Source: Actinomadura litoris
Lineage (GTDB): Bacteria > Actinomycetota > Actinomycetes > Streptosporangiales > Streptosporangiaceae
Reading direction: 5' to 3'
Assembly: GCF_009733595.1 (NCBI RefSeq)
Contig: NZ_WOFH01000006.1
Coordinates: 1-64,000 of the forward strand
DNA: 64,000 nucleotides
Part shown: positions 1 to 8,630 of the stretch, piece by piece
Numbering within the stretch: the first letter of the stretch is position 1
Layout of the letters: each line of letters opens with the position of its first letter
The notes under the pieces: generated by a model
What the model was told of the DNA's origin: nothing
Databases searched by the model: none
What the model saw: only the letters and a program-made list of their open reading frames with translations
Made by a program: the position numbers and the translations under genes

Positions 1-2
1 GC

Positions 3-242
3 GGGCTCCAGGAGGAGACGACGATCCTCGGTGTGCCGTGCCTGACCGTTCGGCCCAACACCGAACGGCCCATCACCATCACCCACGGCACCAACCGCCT
101 CGTGACGTTCGAGGAACTGGTCCCGGCCGCGCGCAAGGCGCTGGGCGCACCGGAGACACCCCACCGGACGCCACCCCTGTGGGACGGCCACGCAGGCGAA
201 CGCATCGCCGACGTCATCCGGAGCTGGAGGGGGGTCGCGTGA
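3..242 (+). CDS. wecB: UDP-N-acetylglucosamine 2-epimerase, C-terminal part (partial at window edge)
   Basis: The last 79 residues of a protein that begins before the window. They carry the WecB C-terminal signature: GLQEETTILGVPCLTVRPNT, then an ERP...THGTNRLV stretch. In this family that part forms the UDP-binding end of the GT-B-like fold, and the enzyme interconverts UDP-GlcNAc and UDP-ManNAc. The stop codon overlaps the start of the next gene by one base (TGATG), so the two are translationally coupled. That neighbour is the dehydrogenase that would oxidise UDP-ManNAc, which supports the call. The product probably feeds a ManNAc or ManNAcA-containing cell-wall polymer or exopolysaccharide; this role is inference. 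Confidence 0.85.
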   Translation, partial: GLQEETTILGVPCLTVRPNTERPITITHGTNRLVTFEELVPAARKALGAPETPHRTPPLWDGHAGERIADVIRSWRGVA

Positions 243-1501
243 TGGACCTCGTCGTGATCGGACTCGGCTACGTGGGCCTCCCGCTCGTGCGGGCGGCGTG
301 CCGGGCCGGGCTGCGCACCGGCGGCCTCGACCTCGACGCCCGCGTGGTGGACGGCCTGCGCGCCGGACGCTCGCACATCGACGACGTCTCGCCCGCCGAG
401 GTCGCCGAGATGCTCGGCCAGGGGTTCGAGCCCAGCGTGGACGAGGACATCCTGGACGGCGCGCGGACGGTGGTCATCTGCGTCCCGACCCCGCTGTCGG
501 AGGAGGGCGGGCCCGACCTGACCGCCGTCCGCGGCGCCGCCGAGACGATCGCCCGGCATCTGGAGCCCGGGATGCTGGTGGTGCTGGAGTCGACCACCTA
601 CCCGGGCACGACCGACGAGGTCGTCCGGCCGATCCTGGAGAAGTCCGGCCTGAACGCGGGGGAGGAGTTCCACCTGGCCTTCTCGCCCGAGCGGATCGAC
701 CCGGGCAACCCCGTCTACGGCATCCGGAACACACCGAAGATCGTCGGTGGTTTCAGCCCGGCGTGCGCGTCGGCCGCCGCCGCGTTCTACGGCAAGTTCG
801 TCGACCGGGTCGTGGAGGCCAAGGGCACCCGCGAGGCCGAGATGGCCAAGCTGCTGGAGAACACCTACCGCCATGTGAACATCGCGCTCGTGAACGAGAT
901 GGCGGTGTTCTGCGACGAGCTGGGCGTGGACCTGTGGGACGCGATCGACTGCGCCGCGACCAAGCCGTTCGGCTTCCAGGCGTTCCGCCCGGGGCCCGGG
1001 GTCGGCGGGCACTGCATCCCGATCGACCCGAACTACCTGTCGTACAAGGTGCGCTCCCTCGGGTACCCGTTCCGGTTCGTGGAGCTGGCCCAGGAGATCA
1101 ACGACCGGATGCCCCGGTACGTCGTCGAACGCGCGCAGCAGCTCCTCAACCGCGAGGGGCGGGCCCTGAAAGGCGCGAAGGTGCTGCTCCTGGGCGTCAC
1201 TTACAAGGCCGACATCGCCGACCAGCGCGAGTCCCCGGCCCGGCCCGTCGCCCGCCGCCTGGCCCGCCTCGGCGCCGAGCTGACCTACCACGACCCGCAC
1301 GTCGCGTCCTGGCGGGTGGACGGCACCGACGTCCCGCGCGCCGGTGACCTGCCCGCCGCGCTGGAGGCCGCCGACCTGACGGTCGTGCTCACCGGCCACC
1401 GGGACTACGACGGCGCGATGCTCGCCCGCCACGCGCGCCTGATCTTCGACGCCGTCGGCCACACCCGCGACGACCCGGGCCCCGCCACCGAACTCCTCTG
1501 A
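242..1501 (+). CDS. wecC: Nucleotide-sugar 6-dehydrogenase (UDP-N-acetyl-D-mannosamine dehydrogenase type)
   Basis: 419 residues, the usual size for the UDP-glucose/UDP-ManNAc dehydrogenase family. It opens with MDLVVIGLGYVGLPL, the NAD-binding GxGxxG loop. The middle domain has the PFGFQAFRPGPGVGGHCIP motif with the catalytic Cys at about residue 258. The C-terminal UDP-binding domain has LLLGVTYKADIADQRESP. The family oxidises the sugar C6 alcohol to a carboxylate with two NAD+. The frame stays open further upstream, but ATG 242 is preferred because it gives the family N-terminus and the TGATG overlap with the epimerase. The pairing suggests UDP-ManNAcA synthesis; exact sugar specificity cannot be read from sequence. 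Confidence 0.88.
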   Translation: MDLVVIGLGYVGLPLVRAACRAGLRTGGLDLDARVVDGLRAGRSHIDDVSPAEVAEMLGQGFEPSVDEDILDGARTVVICVPTPLSEEGGPDLTAVRGAAETIARHLEPGMLVVLESTTYPGTTDEVVRPILEKSGLNAGEEFHLAFSPERIDPGNPVYGIRNTPKIVGGFSPACASAAAAFYGKFVDRVVEAKGTREAEMAKLLENTYRHVNIALVNEMAVFCDELGVDLWDAIDCAATKPFGFQAFRPGPGVGGHCIPIDPNYLSYKVRSLGYPFRFVELAQEINDRMPRYVVERAQQLLNREGRALKGAKVLLLGVTYKADIADQRESPARPVARRLARLGAELTYHDPHVASWRVDGTDVPRAGDLPAALEAADLTVVLTGHRDYDGAMLARHARLIFDAVGHTRDDPGPATELL

Positions 1502-1548
1502 CGCCCCTGTTCACGCCCGGTCGCCCGGCTCGCCGGGGGCCGTCGCCT

Positions 1549-2001
1549 TCACACGAGCAGGAGCGGGAGCCCATGCCGGGAACGAAGGACGCTCGCCAGC
1601 CGCCGCCCCGAGAACGGGCGGCGCGAACGCGGCACCAGCACCCAGCTCGGCGGGTGCCGCCGCGCGAGCGCGAGGATGCCCCGGACGGGGTCGCCGTCGA
1701 CCGTGACCATCCGCCAGCGGGCCCCGGCCGGGTCGAGGATCTCCGACAGCCGGGTCAGCGCGGCGATCTCCAGGTCGCCGTTGCGCCAGCACTCCAGGGC
1801 CGAGGGGTCGAACGCCGCCGTCCAGGGCGGCCGGGACAGCAGCGCCACCGTCACCGGGCCGCCGGTGGCCGCCGCGAGCCGTGCGGCCTGGTGCGCCGCC
1901 ATCTCGCGGCGGCCGTCGGTGACGGCGATCAGGTGCCCGCCCGTCCGGCCGCCCGCCCACGCGGGGACGGCGGGCGGCCTGCCCCGCTCGTGGTCGGGCA
2001 C
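1549..2001 (-). CDS. Universal stress protein (UspA)-like small protein
   Basis: 150 residues with a UspA-like beginning (HLIAVTDGRREMAAHQAARLA) and a C-terminal part ending VLVPRSRRPFSGRRLASVLRSRHGLPLLLV, the expected position of the last strand. The nucleotide-binding GxxG(x9)GS signature is not clear, so ATP binding is doubtful. A GTG start lies three bases after the response-regulator stop, so it should be the third gene of the kinase-regulator operon. It is convergent with the dehydrogenase gene. Function beyond stress-protein similarity is not known. Confidence 0.6.
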   Translation of the reverse strand: MPDHERGRPPAVPAWAGGRTGGHLIAVTDGRREMAAHQAARLAAATGGPVTVALLSRPPWTAAFDPSALECWRNGDLEIAALTRLSEILDPAGARWRMVTVDGDPVRGILALARRHPPSWVLVPRSRRPFSGRRLASVLRSRHGLPLLLV

Positions 2002-2004
2002 GGC

Positions 2005-2661
2005 CTACACCAGCCCGTTCTCGTAGGCGTAGATCACGACCTGGACCCGGTCGCGCACCCCGAGCTTCTGGTAGAGGTGCTTGACGTGCGACTTCACGGT
2101 GCTCGCCCCGAGCACGAGCAGTTCGGCCATCTCCTCGTTGCTGTGGCCGCGGACGAGCAGCCGGAAGACGTCCAACTCCCGGTCGGTGAGGTCGGGCATC
2201 TCGATCGTCCGCCCGGTGGACAGCGTGGGCCGGCGCGCGAACTCCCGGACGAGCCGCCGCGTCACCGACGCCGACAGCAGCGCCTCGCCCGCCGCGACCT
2301 CGTGCACGGCCTCCACGAGCGTGCGTGCGGGCGCGTCCTTGAGGATGAACCCGGTCGCGCCGATGCGCAGCGCTTCGAACAGGTGCTCGTCCTGGTCGAA
2401 CATCGTGAGGATGATGACCTTGGTGTCGATGCCGGAGCCGGGCGCGCAGATCTCGCGCGTCGCCTCCAGCCCGTCCTTGCGCGGCATGTGGATGTCCATC
2501 AGGACGATGTCGGGGTTCAGCAGCCGGACGTCGCGGACGGCCTCGACGCCGTCCGCCGACTCGCCGACGATCGCGATGTCGGGCGCGCCGCCGAAGGTGG
2601 CGCGCAGCCCGCCGCGCACCAGCGGCTGGTCGTCGACGATCAGGACGCGGATTTCATGCAT
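2005..2661 (-). CDS. NarL/LuxR-family two-component response regulator
   Basis: 218 residues. The receiver domain (about 4-120) has the acidic pair VDDQP, the phosphoacceptor Asp near residue 56 in NPDIVLMDIHMP, and the conserved Lys in FILKDAP. A C-terminal LuxR helix-turn-helix (LTDRELDVFRLLVRGHSNEEMAELL...VKSHVKHLYQKLGV) follows. ATG 2661 (MHEIRVLIVDDQP) gives the standard N-terminus; the open frame upstream lies inside the kinase gene. Its 5' end overlaps the kinase 3' end by 22 bases, so kinase, regulator and Usp form one leftward operon. The target genes are not evident. Confidence 0.92.
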   Translation of the reverse strand: MHEIRVLIVDDQPLVRGGLRATFGGAPDIAIVGESADGVEAVRDVRLLNPDIVLMDIHMPRKDGLEATREICAPGSGIDTKVIILTMFDQDEHLFEALRIGATGFILKDAPARTLVEAVHEVAAGEALLSASVTRRLVREFARRPTLSTGRTIEMPDLTDRELDVFRLLVRGHSNEEMAELLVLGASTVKSHVKHLYQKLGVRDRVQVVIYAYENGLV

Positions 2662-3566
2662 CGGCTTCCCCTGTCGTACCAGCGGGCCGTGGACTCGTTG
2701 GTCGGAATGCGCGCGCGGACCAGGAAACCGCCGGAGGGCAGTGTTCCGCATTCGAAGGAGCCGTTGACCTCCTGGACCCTTTCGCGGAGCCCGGCAAGCC
2801 CGTGGCAGACATTTTGGCCACGCTCGATGAAGGGGACGATCGGCAGGGTGTGGATATCATCGCCGGCGGTGCTGGCCGCGCCACTGGCGACGCACAGCTC
2901 CAGTTCGTCGCCAAAGCGCAGCGAGGCGCGGACGGGTCCGCCGCCGTGTTTGACGGCGTTGGTGAGCCCTTCCTGCACGATGCGGTACGCGGTGTGCCGC
3001 AGCTCCGCCTGGAGCCGGTCCTGCACACCGGCATTCTCCAGCATGACGGTGAAGCCCGCGCCCGGCGTCCGGACGCCGAGTTCGGTGATCCCGCCGGCGA
3101 GCGTGTGCTCGGAAAAGGATTCCGCGACCGTCGAGGAAACACGTTCGCGTGTCCTGGTGCGGGCGAGCCGGGCGCCGAGGGCGCCCCGGGCGGGGTCGTC
3201 GGAGCCGGTAGGGGGATGGGCGCGCAGCTCGCCGACCAGGCGGCGGACGTCGTTCAACGTCGCGTGGACCGCGTCGTCGATCGCTTCGGCGACAGGCTTG
3301 GCTCGCGGGGCGACGAGCGGCAGCCGCCGGGCGCACATCGAGACGAGGAGCATCCCGTGCCCCACGGTGTCGTGCAGTTCCCGCGCTATCCGCTGCCGTT
3401 CCAGATGAATCGCGGCGCCCACCCGGCGGGACAGCTGCCGACGCCGCGGCCAGGTCAGTCCGCCGATTGTGAAGGCGCCCAGCATGAACCCGATGAGAAA
3501 CTCGAGATCTACCACGAACTCCCACGTCAAAAGCGGTGTCGCTGTATAGGGCATCTTTTCCCCCAT
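2640..3566 (-). CDS. Two-component sensor histidine kinase, NarL-partner (HisKA_3) type
   Basis: 308 residues from ATG 3566. A hydrophobic N-terminal helix (LEFLIGFMLGAFTIGG) is followed by the HisKA_3 dimerisation helix with the phospho-His in ERQRIARELHDTVGHG (near residue 65), and a compact HATPase_c region with the N-box EGLTNAVKHGGG. The ATP-binding part then has a Gly-poor section (DDIHTLPIVPFIERGQNVCHGLAGLRERV). There is no extracellular sensing loop, so the input is probably membrane or cytoplasmic. It is the partner of the downstream NarL-type regulator by overlap. The start is uncertain: TTG 3587 and ATG 3554 (good GGGGGA upstream) are alternatives. Confidence 0.85.
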   Translation of the reverse strand: MGEKMPYTATPLLTWEFVVDLEFLIGFMLGAFTIGGLTWPRRRQLSRRVGAAIHLERQRIARELHDTVGHGMLLVSMCARRLPLVAPRAKPVAEAIDDAVHATLNDVRRLVGELRAHPPTGSDDPARGALGARLARTRTRERVSSTVAESFSEHTLAGGITELGVRTPGAGFTVMLENAGVQDRLQAELRHTAYRIVQEGLTNAVKHGGGPVRASLRFGDELELCVASGAASTAGDDIHTLPIVPFIERGQNVCHGLAGLRERVQEVNGSFECGTLPSGGFLVRARIPTNESTARWYDRGSRCMKSAS

Positions 3567-3824
3567 GGCCCCGAAGACATCTGACAATTGGTGCAGGTGT
3601 GGCGGGGGAACAAAGTGATCGCTGGCACATAACGCTGCGGCCGTGCGCGGAAGTCACCCTGTCCTTCGCCGACTCTATCCCGATACTCATTGGTCTGCAA
3701 GAGATTTGTAAGTAAATCCTAAGTGGCCGGACACCGCGTCTGAAGTGTCATTATCACCCTGTGATCAACTAGCCTTACTGGCCGTGAGAAATGCGGGGAA
3801 GGGGAATCGGCTCGTGGTTGTTAT
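3567..3824. promoter_or_regulatory. Intergenic region upstream of the kinase-regulator-Usp operon
   Basis: About 258 bases between the two leftward kinase genes. The stretch 3700-3790 is markedly AT-richer than the rest of the window (GTAAGTAAATCCTAAGTGG and TCATTATCACCCTGTGATCA), as expected for the promoter of the leftward operon starting at 3566. I see no confident -35/-10 pair and no gene. Confidence 0.4.
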
Positions 3825-5285
3825 CTAGTCAAGAAAGCCGTCGCCATTGTCGGGAACCGCCAGCGGAAGCCGAATACGGACGAGCATGCCGCCGCCCGGC
3901 GCCGTGTCCAGACCGACCTCGCCGCCGTGCGCCGAGACCACGGCGGCCACGATCGAGAGGCCGAGCCCGGAGCCGCCGCGGTCGCGCGAACGGGACGCGT
4001 CGGCGCGGTAGAACCGCTCGAAGGCGTGCGAACGCTGCTCGGCGGTGAGGCCGGGACCCTCGTCCTCGACCTCGACCACCGCGCCGTCCGACCGCGCGGC
4101 GTACCGCACGACCGCCGCCGTTCCGTCCGGCGTGTGCTGGCGGATGTTGGCCAGCAGGTTCGCCAGCACCTGCCGGAGCCGGTGGGCGTCGCCGGCCACG
4201 ATGAGCGGCCCCTCGCCCTCCAGCGCGACCGGACGCCCCGGCGCGACGGCGCGCGCGTCCGACACCGCGTCGCCGGCGAGCGCGGCGAGGTCGACGGGTT
4301 CCCGCTCCAGCGCCCGGCCCTGGTCGAGCCGGGCGAGCAGGAGCAGCTCGTCCACCAGCACGCTCATCCGCTCGGCCTCGGACTCGATGCGCGCCATCGC
4401 CTTGGCGAGGTCCTCGGGGCGTCCCGCCGCGCCGCGCCGGAACAGCTCCGCGTAACCTCGGATCGTCGCGACCGGGGTGCGCAGCTCGTGCGAGGCGTCG
4501 GCGACGAAGCGGCGCAGCCGCTCCTCGGCCGCGCGCCGCTCCCGGAACGCCGCCTCGATCTGGCCGAGCATGCCGTTGAGCGCCTGGCCGAGCCGTCCCA
4601 CCTCGGTTCGCCGGTCGGCACGCCGCACCCGCCGGGTGAGGTCGCCCGCGCCGATGGCGGCGGCCGTCGCGCCGAACTGCTCCAGGGGGCGCAGCCCGCG
4701 CTTGACCACCAGCCCGGCCACGAGCGCCACCCCGAGCAGGGCCAGCAGCCCGAACACGGTCATCGAGCCCGCGGTGCGGCCCTCCAGCTCCTCCGACTCG
4801 GTGTTCTGGACGCCGAGCACCAGGAAGCGCGTGCGGGGGCCCGCCCCGGCGGGTCCCGGCAGCCAGGCGGTCCGGACGCGGAAGCCCGAGTCGCCGCCGC
4901 CGATCGTGAGGAACCGCTCGCCGTCGGGGTTGCGGTCCGTCACGCGCCCCGGCGCCAGGTCGCCGGGCAGCTCGGGGACCGGGCCGTAGTTCACGGTCTG
5001 GAGGACCCTGCCGTCCGCCGCCCGGATCTGGAACAGCGACGGGATGGCGCCGTCGGCCGCGAGGACGCGCCACAGGGCCGTCACGTCGTCCGGTGCGGAC
5101 GTGGTCCTGAGCGCCTCGCGCGACCCGATCACGGCCTCGGCGCGCCTGCCGGGCGAGGTGAGCATCCGCTCGTCCCGCCCGGACGTCCAGTCGCGCACCG
5201 CCGCGAACGTCGCCAGCCCGGCGAGGAGCAGGCCGAGCGCCGCCAAGGCCACCGATGACAGGATGAGCCGTCTGCGCAGTGACAC
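3825..5285 (-). CDS. Membrane sensor histidine kinase (HAMP, HisKA, HATPase_c)
   Basis: 486 residues. TM helix 1 (residues 8-30) is followed by an extracytoplasmic sensor of about 140 residues and TM helix 2 (SMTVFGLLALLGVALVAGLVV). HAMP follows (RPLEQFGATAAAIGAGDLTRRV), then the HisKA box FVADASHELRTPVATIRGY with the phospho-His, and HATPase_c with N (LANLLANIRQHTP), G1 (VEDEGPGL), F (FERFYRAD) and G2 (GGSGLGLSIV) boxes. This is a typical OmpR-partner kinase. The likely partner regulator is at 7685-8383 on the same strand, with the MMPL exporter gene on the opposite strand between them; pairing is inference. It starts from its own promoter in 5286-5416, divergent from the exporter. Confidence 0.92.
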   Translation of the reverse strand: MSLRRRLILSSVALAALGLLLAGLATFAAVRDWTSGRDERMLTSPGRRAEAVIGSREALRTTSAPDDVTALWRVLAADGAIPSLFQIRAADGRVLQTVNYGPVPELPGDLAPGRVTDRNPDGERFLTIGGGDSGFRVRTAWLPGPAGAGPRTRFLVLGVQNTESEELEGRTAGSMTVFGLLALLGVALVAGLVVKRGLRPLEQFGATAAAIGAGDLTRRVRRADRRTEVGRLGQALNGMLGQIEAAFRERRAAEERLRRFVADASHELRTPVATIRGYAELFRRGAAGRPEDLAKAMARIESEAERMSVLVDELLLLARLDQGRALEREPVDLAALAGDAVSDARAVAPGRPVALEGEGPLIVAGDAHRLRQVLANLLANIRQHTPDGTAAVVRYAARSDGAVVEVEDEGPGLTAEQRSHAFERFYRADASRSRDRGGSGLGLSIVAAVVSAHGGEVGLDTAPGGGMLVRIRLPLAVPDNGDGFLD

Positions 5286-5416
5286 GTCCGTGAGTCTCCC
5301 GTCGCGTTCTGGCCTGGCGCTGTGCGGACTCTTAGAGAACCTTGTGAGTCAGGATTCCCTGCGTTTTCTATGAACGCGCGGACGGTGGCTGAAGAGCCGT
5401 CCGCTGCACTTGCCTC
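5286..5416. promoter_or_regulatory. Divergent promoter region, sensor kinase / MMPL exporter
   Basis: 131 bases between the kinase start (minus) and the exporter start (plus). It includes a relatively AT-rich core (ACTCTTAGAGAACCTTGTGAG) that must contain both promoters. TCTTAGAGA-type half-palindromes are visible, but no confident operator. Confidence 0.4.
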
Positions 5417-7579
5417 ATGGAAACCTTCTCCAGGTTCGTGCTACGGCACAAGTTGTTCGTGGCCATGGTCTGGCTCGCCGTCACGGCCGCCGGAGCCTTC
5501 GCGGTCACGCAGGTCAGCGACCGCCTTGTCGAGGACTTCGCGCCCGCGGGATCGGCCGCGCGGGACGCCAACCAGGCCATCGACGCGACCTACCGCAGCG
5601 GGGGCGACAGCGCGCCCACGGTGCCGGTCATCGTCCTGCCCGAGGGCAGGACCGTGGACGACCCGGCCGTGCGGGCGTCGCTGGGCACCGCGTTCGAGAA
5701 CGCGGCGAAGCGGCTGGACGCCCGTGTCGTCTCCTACGCCGACACCGGCGACCGGCGCTTCGTCGGCGCCGACGGCCGGACGACCTTCGGTTTCGTCTAC
5801 CCGCGCCATCCCGCCGGAAAGCCGGTGGACGAGGCGCCCGACATCAGCAAACCCCTGGCACAGATCATTCAGCCCTCCCTGCCGACGGGCGCCACCCTGC
5901 GGGTGACGGGGATGGACCTGCTGTCGGAGGGGGCGGGCGAGGAGGGCGTCAGCGTCCTCACCGAGACGCTCGTCGGCGGCGTCGGCGCGCTGCTGGTGCT
6001 CGCGTTCGTCTTCGGCTCGTTCCTCGCGTTCGTCCCGCTGCTGATCGCCGTCGTGTCCATCCTCGGTTCGTTCCTCGCCGTGTACGGGTTGACGGAGCTC
6101 GGCGAGGTCAACTTCCTCGTGCAGTTCGTGGTCGCGCTCATCGGCCTCGGCGTCGCCGTCGACTACTCCTTGCTGCTGGTGACCCGCTGGCGGGAGGAGC
6201 GCGCCCACGGCCACGACGGCGAGGAGGCCGTCCACCGCGCCATGGCCACCGCCGGGCGCTCGGTGGTGTTCAGCGGCGTCGCGGTGAGCATCGGACTGAT
6301 CGTCATGGTGGTGCTGCCCGTCCCGTTCCTGCGCAGCATCGCCTACGGCGGTGTGATCATCCCGGCCGTCAGCGTACTGGCGACGCTGACGCTGCTGCCG
6401 ATCATCCTCGCCACCGCCGGGCCGCGCCTCGACTGGCCCCGGCTGCGCAAGGACTCGCACGCCAGCCGCGCCTGGGCGGCGTGGACCCGCGGCGTCATCC
6501 GGTTCCGCTTCCCGGCGGCGCTGGGCGCGATCGCGGTGCTGGTCGCGCTGGCTTTCGGCGGCCTGAACATCCACCTCGGGGAAGCGGGCAGCATCGCGGG
6601 GGCCAAGACCGGCCCCGCCCACGACGGCCTCGTCGCGCTGCGGTCGGCGGGAATCGGCTCGGGCGTCCTCACCCCGGTCGACGTGCTCGTCCCGGCGGGG
6701 AGCACGCCCGCGCAGGTGGCCTCGCGGCTCGCGGACGTGGAGGGCGTGCGGACGGCCGTCGCGCCGTCCGGCGAGGCGTGGCGGCAGGGCGGGTCTGCGC
6801 TGCTCTCGGTGGTCCCGGTGGACGAGGGCGGCACCAACGCCGGCCACGACACCGTCCGGCGGATCCGCGACGCGGTGCCGGCGAAGACCCACGTGGGCGG
6901 TGAGGCGGCCAGTGACATCGACTTCATCAACCAGGTGTACGGGGTGTTCCCCTGGATGCTCGGCCTGATCGCGCTGCTCACCTTCGTGCTGCTGGCGCGG
7001 GCGTTCCGGTCGCTGGTGCTGCCGCTCAAGGCCGTCGCGCTGAACCTGCTGTCGCTCGCCGCGGTGATCGGCTCGGTCACGCTGATCTGGCAGGAGGGGC
7101 ACGGCAGCGACGCGGTCTGGGGGATCCCCGCCACCGGCGCGGTCGGCGCGTTCATCCCCTGCCTGATCTTCGCGTTCCTGTACGGGCTGTCGATGGACTA
7201 CGAGGTCTTCATCCTCGCCCGCATCCGTGAGGAGTACGAGCGCACCGGCTCCACCAGGGAGGCGATCGTGGAGGGCCTCGGCCGGACGGGACGCCTCGTC
7301 ACCAGCGCCGCGCTGATCCTCTGCCTGGCGTTCGCCTCGATGGCCGCCGCGCCGATGACCGAGGTCAAGGTCTTCGCCACCGGCCTCGGCCTCGGCATCC
7401 TGCTGGACGCCACGATCATCCGCGGCATCCTCGTGCCCGCGCTGATCTCGATGTTCGGCGACTGGAACTGGTGGCTGCCCGCCTGGGCCGCGCGGATCCT
7501 GCGGGTCCCGCCGTCCAGGGCGGTCGCCCGCCCGGAGGCGCCGGAGCTCGTTTCCGTGCCCGGCCCCGCCGGCACCTGA
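5417..7579 (+). CDS. MMPL/RND-family membrane transporter
   Basis: 720 residues, the size of actinobacterial MmpL-type exporters. It starts METFSRFVLRHKLFVAMVWLAVTAAGAFAV (TM1) and has two copies of the RND plan. Each copy is a TM helix, an extracytoplasmic domain of about 130-150 residues, and five further TM helices. The first block has GLGVAVDYSLLLVTRWREE and the second GLSMDYEVFILARIREEYERTG, the paired Asp-Tyr signatures of MMPL proton relays. The family exports lipids, siderophores or drugs by proton motive force. The neighbouring two-component pair suggests signal-dependent efflux; the substrate is unknown. Confidence 0.92.
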   Translation: METFSRFVLRHKLFVAMVWLAVTAAGAFAVTQVSDRLVEDFAPAGSAARDANQAIDATYRSGGDSAPTVPVIVLPEGRTVDDPAVRASLGTAFENAAKRLDARVVSYADTGDRRFVGADGRTTFGFVYPRHPAGKPVDEAPDISKPLAQIIQPSLPTGATLRVTGMDLLSEGAGEEGVSVLTETLVGGVGALLVLAFVFGSFLAFVPLLIAVVSILGSFLAVYGLTELGEVNFLVQFVVALIGLGVAVDYSLLLVTRWREERAHGHDGEEAVHRAMATAGRSVVFSGVAVSIGLIVMVVLPVPFLRSIAYGGVIIPAVSVLATLTLLPIILATAGPRLDWPRLRKDSHASRAWAAWTRGVIRFRFPAALGAIAVLVALAFGGLNIHLGEAGSIAGAKTGPAHDGLVALRSAGIGSGVLTPVDVLVPAGSTPAQVASRLADVEGVRTAVAPSGEAWRQGGSALLSVVPVDEGGTNAGHDTVRRIRDAVPAKTHVGGEAASDIDFINQVYGVFPWMLGLIALLTFVLLARAFRSLVLPLKAVALNLLSLAAVIGSVTLIWQEGHGSDAVWGIPATGAVGAFIPCLIFAFLYGLSMDYEVFILARIREEYERTGSTREAIVEGLGRTGRLVTSAALILCLAFASMAAAPMTEVKVFATGLGLGILLDATIIRGILVPALISMFGDWNWWLPAWAARILRVPPSRAVARPEAPELVSVPGPAGT

Positions 7580-7596
7580 TCGGCCCCGGTCACCGG

Positions 7597-7631
7597 AAGG
7601 CCCGGGACGCGCCCCGTGCGTCCCGGGCCTT
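7597..7631. terminator. Bidirectional hairpin terminator between convergent genes
   Basis: A perfect 14-base inverted repeat, AAGGCCCGGGACGC (7597-7610) and GCGTCCCGGGCCTT (7618-7631), with a 7-base loop. It lies between the ends of the rightward exporter gene and the leftward response-regulator gene. It would stop both transcripts and would separate the regulator from the kinase gene further left. Confidence 0.75.
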
Positions 7632-7684
7632 CGTGCGCTCGGCGTGCGCCCGGCGTGCGTTTCGGCGCGCGCCCGGCGCCGCCG

Positions 7685-8383
7685 TCAGTGGTCTTTGGGG
7701 AGCCGTAGGACGTATCCGACGCGCGGGATGGTGTGGATCAGCGGCGGGTCGATGGCGTCGACCTTCCGGCGCAGGTAGCTGACATAGGTCTGCACGACGC
7801 CGTCGTTGCCGCCGTGGTCGTAGTTCCAGACGTGGTCGAGGATCTGCCGCTTGGTCAGGACGCGCCCCGCGTTGATGACGAGGTAGCGCAGCAGCTTGAA
7901 CTCCGTGGGCGTCAGGTCGAGCGACTCGCCCTTGCGGCGCACCTCGTACGCCTCCTCGTCGATCACGAGGTCGGCGAACGACAGCCGCGCCTCGGCGGGT
8001 TCGGCGCTGCTCGTGCGCCGCAGCACGGCCCGGATCCGGGCGATCAGCTCCTCCAGGCTGAACGGCTTGGTGACGTAGTCGTCGCCGCCCACGGTCAATC
8101 CGGCGATCTTGTCTTCGGTGGCGTCCCGCGCGGTGAGGAAGACGACCGGCGCCGCGCATCCCTCGCGGCGGAGCCGGTGGCACGCGTCCAGCCCCGACCC
8201 GTCCGGGAGCATCACGTCGAGCACGATCAGGTCGGGTCGGAACTCGGTCACTTTCGCTGCCGTCTCGGCGCACGTCCCGGCGACCTCGGCGGTGTACCCC
8301 TCATACCGCAGAGCCGTGGCGACCAGGTCGGCGAGGTAGGGCTCGTCGTCTACGACGAGAACGCGCTGTGCGGGCTGATTCAT
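7685..8383 (-). CDS. OmpR/PhoB-family response regulator
   Basis: 232 residues. The receiver has VVDDEP at the N-terminus, phospho-Asp near residue 56 (DLIVLDVMLPDGSG) and the KPF Lys loop (DDYVTKPFSLEELIARI). A C-terminal winged helix follows (LTPTEFKLLRYLVINAGRVLTKRQILDHVW... VQTYVSYLRRKVD...RVGYVLRL). ATG 8383 (MNQPAQRVLVVDDEP) is chosen over the longer open frame because it gives the standard family start. It is most similar in layout to actinobacterial TcrA/PhoP-type regulators and is the probable partner of the HAMP kinase at 3825-5285, and so perhaps the controller of the exporter; that link is inferred from position. Confidence 0.9.
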   Translation of the reverse strand: MNQPAQRVLVVDDEPYLADLVATALRYEGYTAEVAGTCAETAAKVTEFRPDLIVLDVMLPDGSGLDACHRLRREGCAAPVVFLTARDATEDKIAGLTVGGDDYVTKPFSLEELIARIRAVLRRTSSAEPAEARLSFADLVIDEEAYEVRRKGESLDLTPTEFKLLRYLVINAGRVLTKRQILDHVWNYDHGGNDGVVQTYVSYLRRKVDAIDPPLIHTIPRVGYVLRLPKDH

Positions 8384-8630
8384 GACTCCCAGTGTGAACC
8401 GCCGACCTTGGAGAACACAGAGAAAGCCGTGTGAGGGATCTACACGTGCCCGGGCGATCACCGGGGGCCGCCTCCTCCGGAGGGTCCGCCGATCGGCCTG
8501 CCGGGGGACGAATGGCCTCCCGCGGTAGGTGGAAGACGAAAGGCGGCCCGTTCCGTAGCGTCCCATCCGACGGAGTCCAAGGCGGTGCCGACGCGGTTCC
8601 GGCGTAGTCGTCGACGGAAAGGGGCGGTCC
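8384..8630. promoter_or_regulatory. Divergent intergenic region at the left edge of the polyketide cluster
   Basis: 247 bases between the leftward response regulator and the rightward ketoreductase. It should hold the promoters of both, including the first polyketide transcript. A purine-rich ribosome site (GGAAAGGGGCGG) precedes ATG 8631. I see no clear -10/-35 pair and no gene. Confidence 0.4.

Noticed and set aside
38..241. Open frame upstream of the nucleotide-sugar dehydrogenase start
   Set aside because: It overlaps the epimerase reading frame and its product is a low-complexity Arg/His/Pro string; ATG 242 gives the family N-terminus.
1521..1540. CCCGGC-TC-GCCGGG between the dehydrogenase and Usp genes as a terminator
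   Set aside because: Loop of two bases and a six-base stem only; too weak to report as a feature.
5441..7102. Long minus-strand open frame opposite the MMPL gene
   Set aside because: Its product is a low-complexity Arg/Asp/Gln/His string, the usual shadow of a high-GC coding strand; the plus strand encodes a clear transporter.
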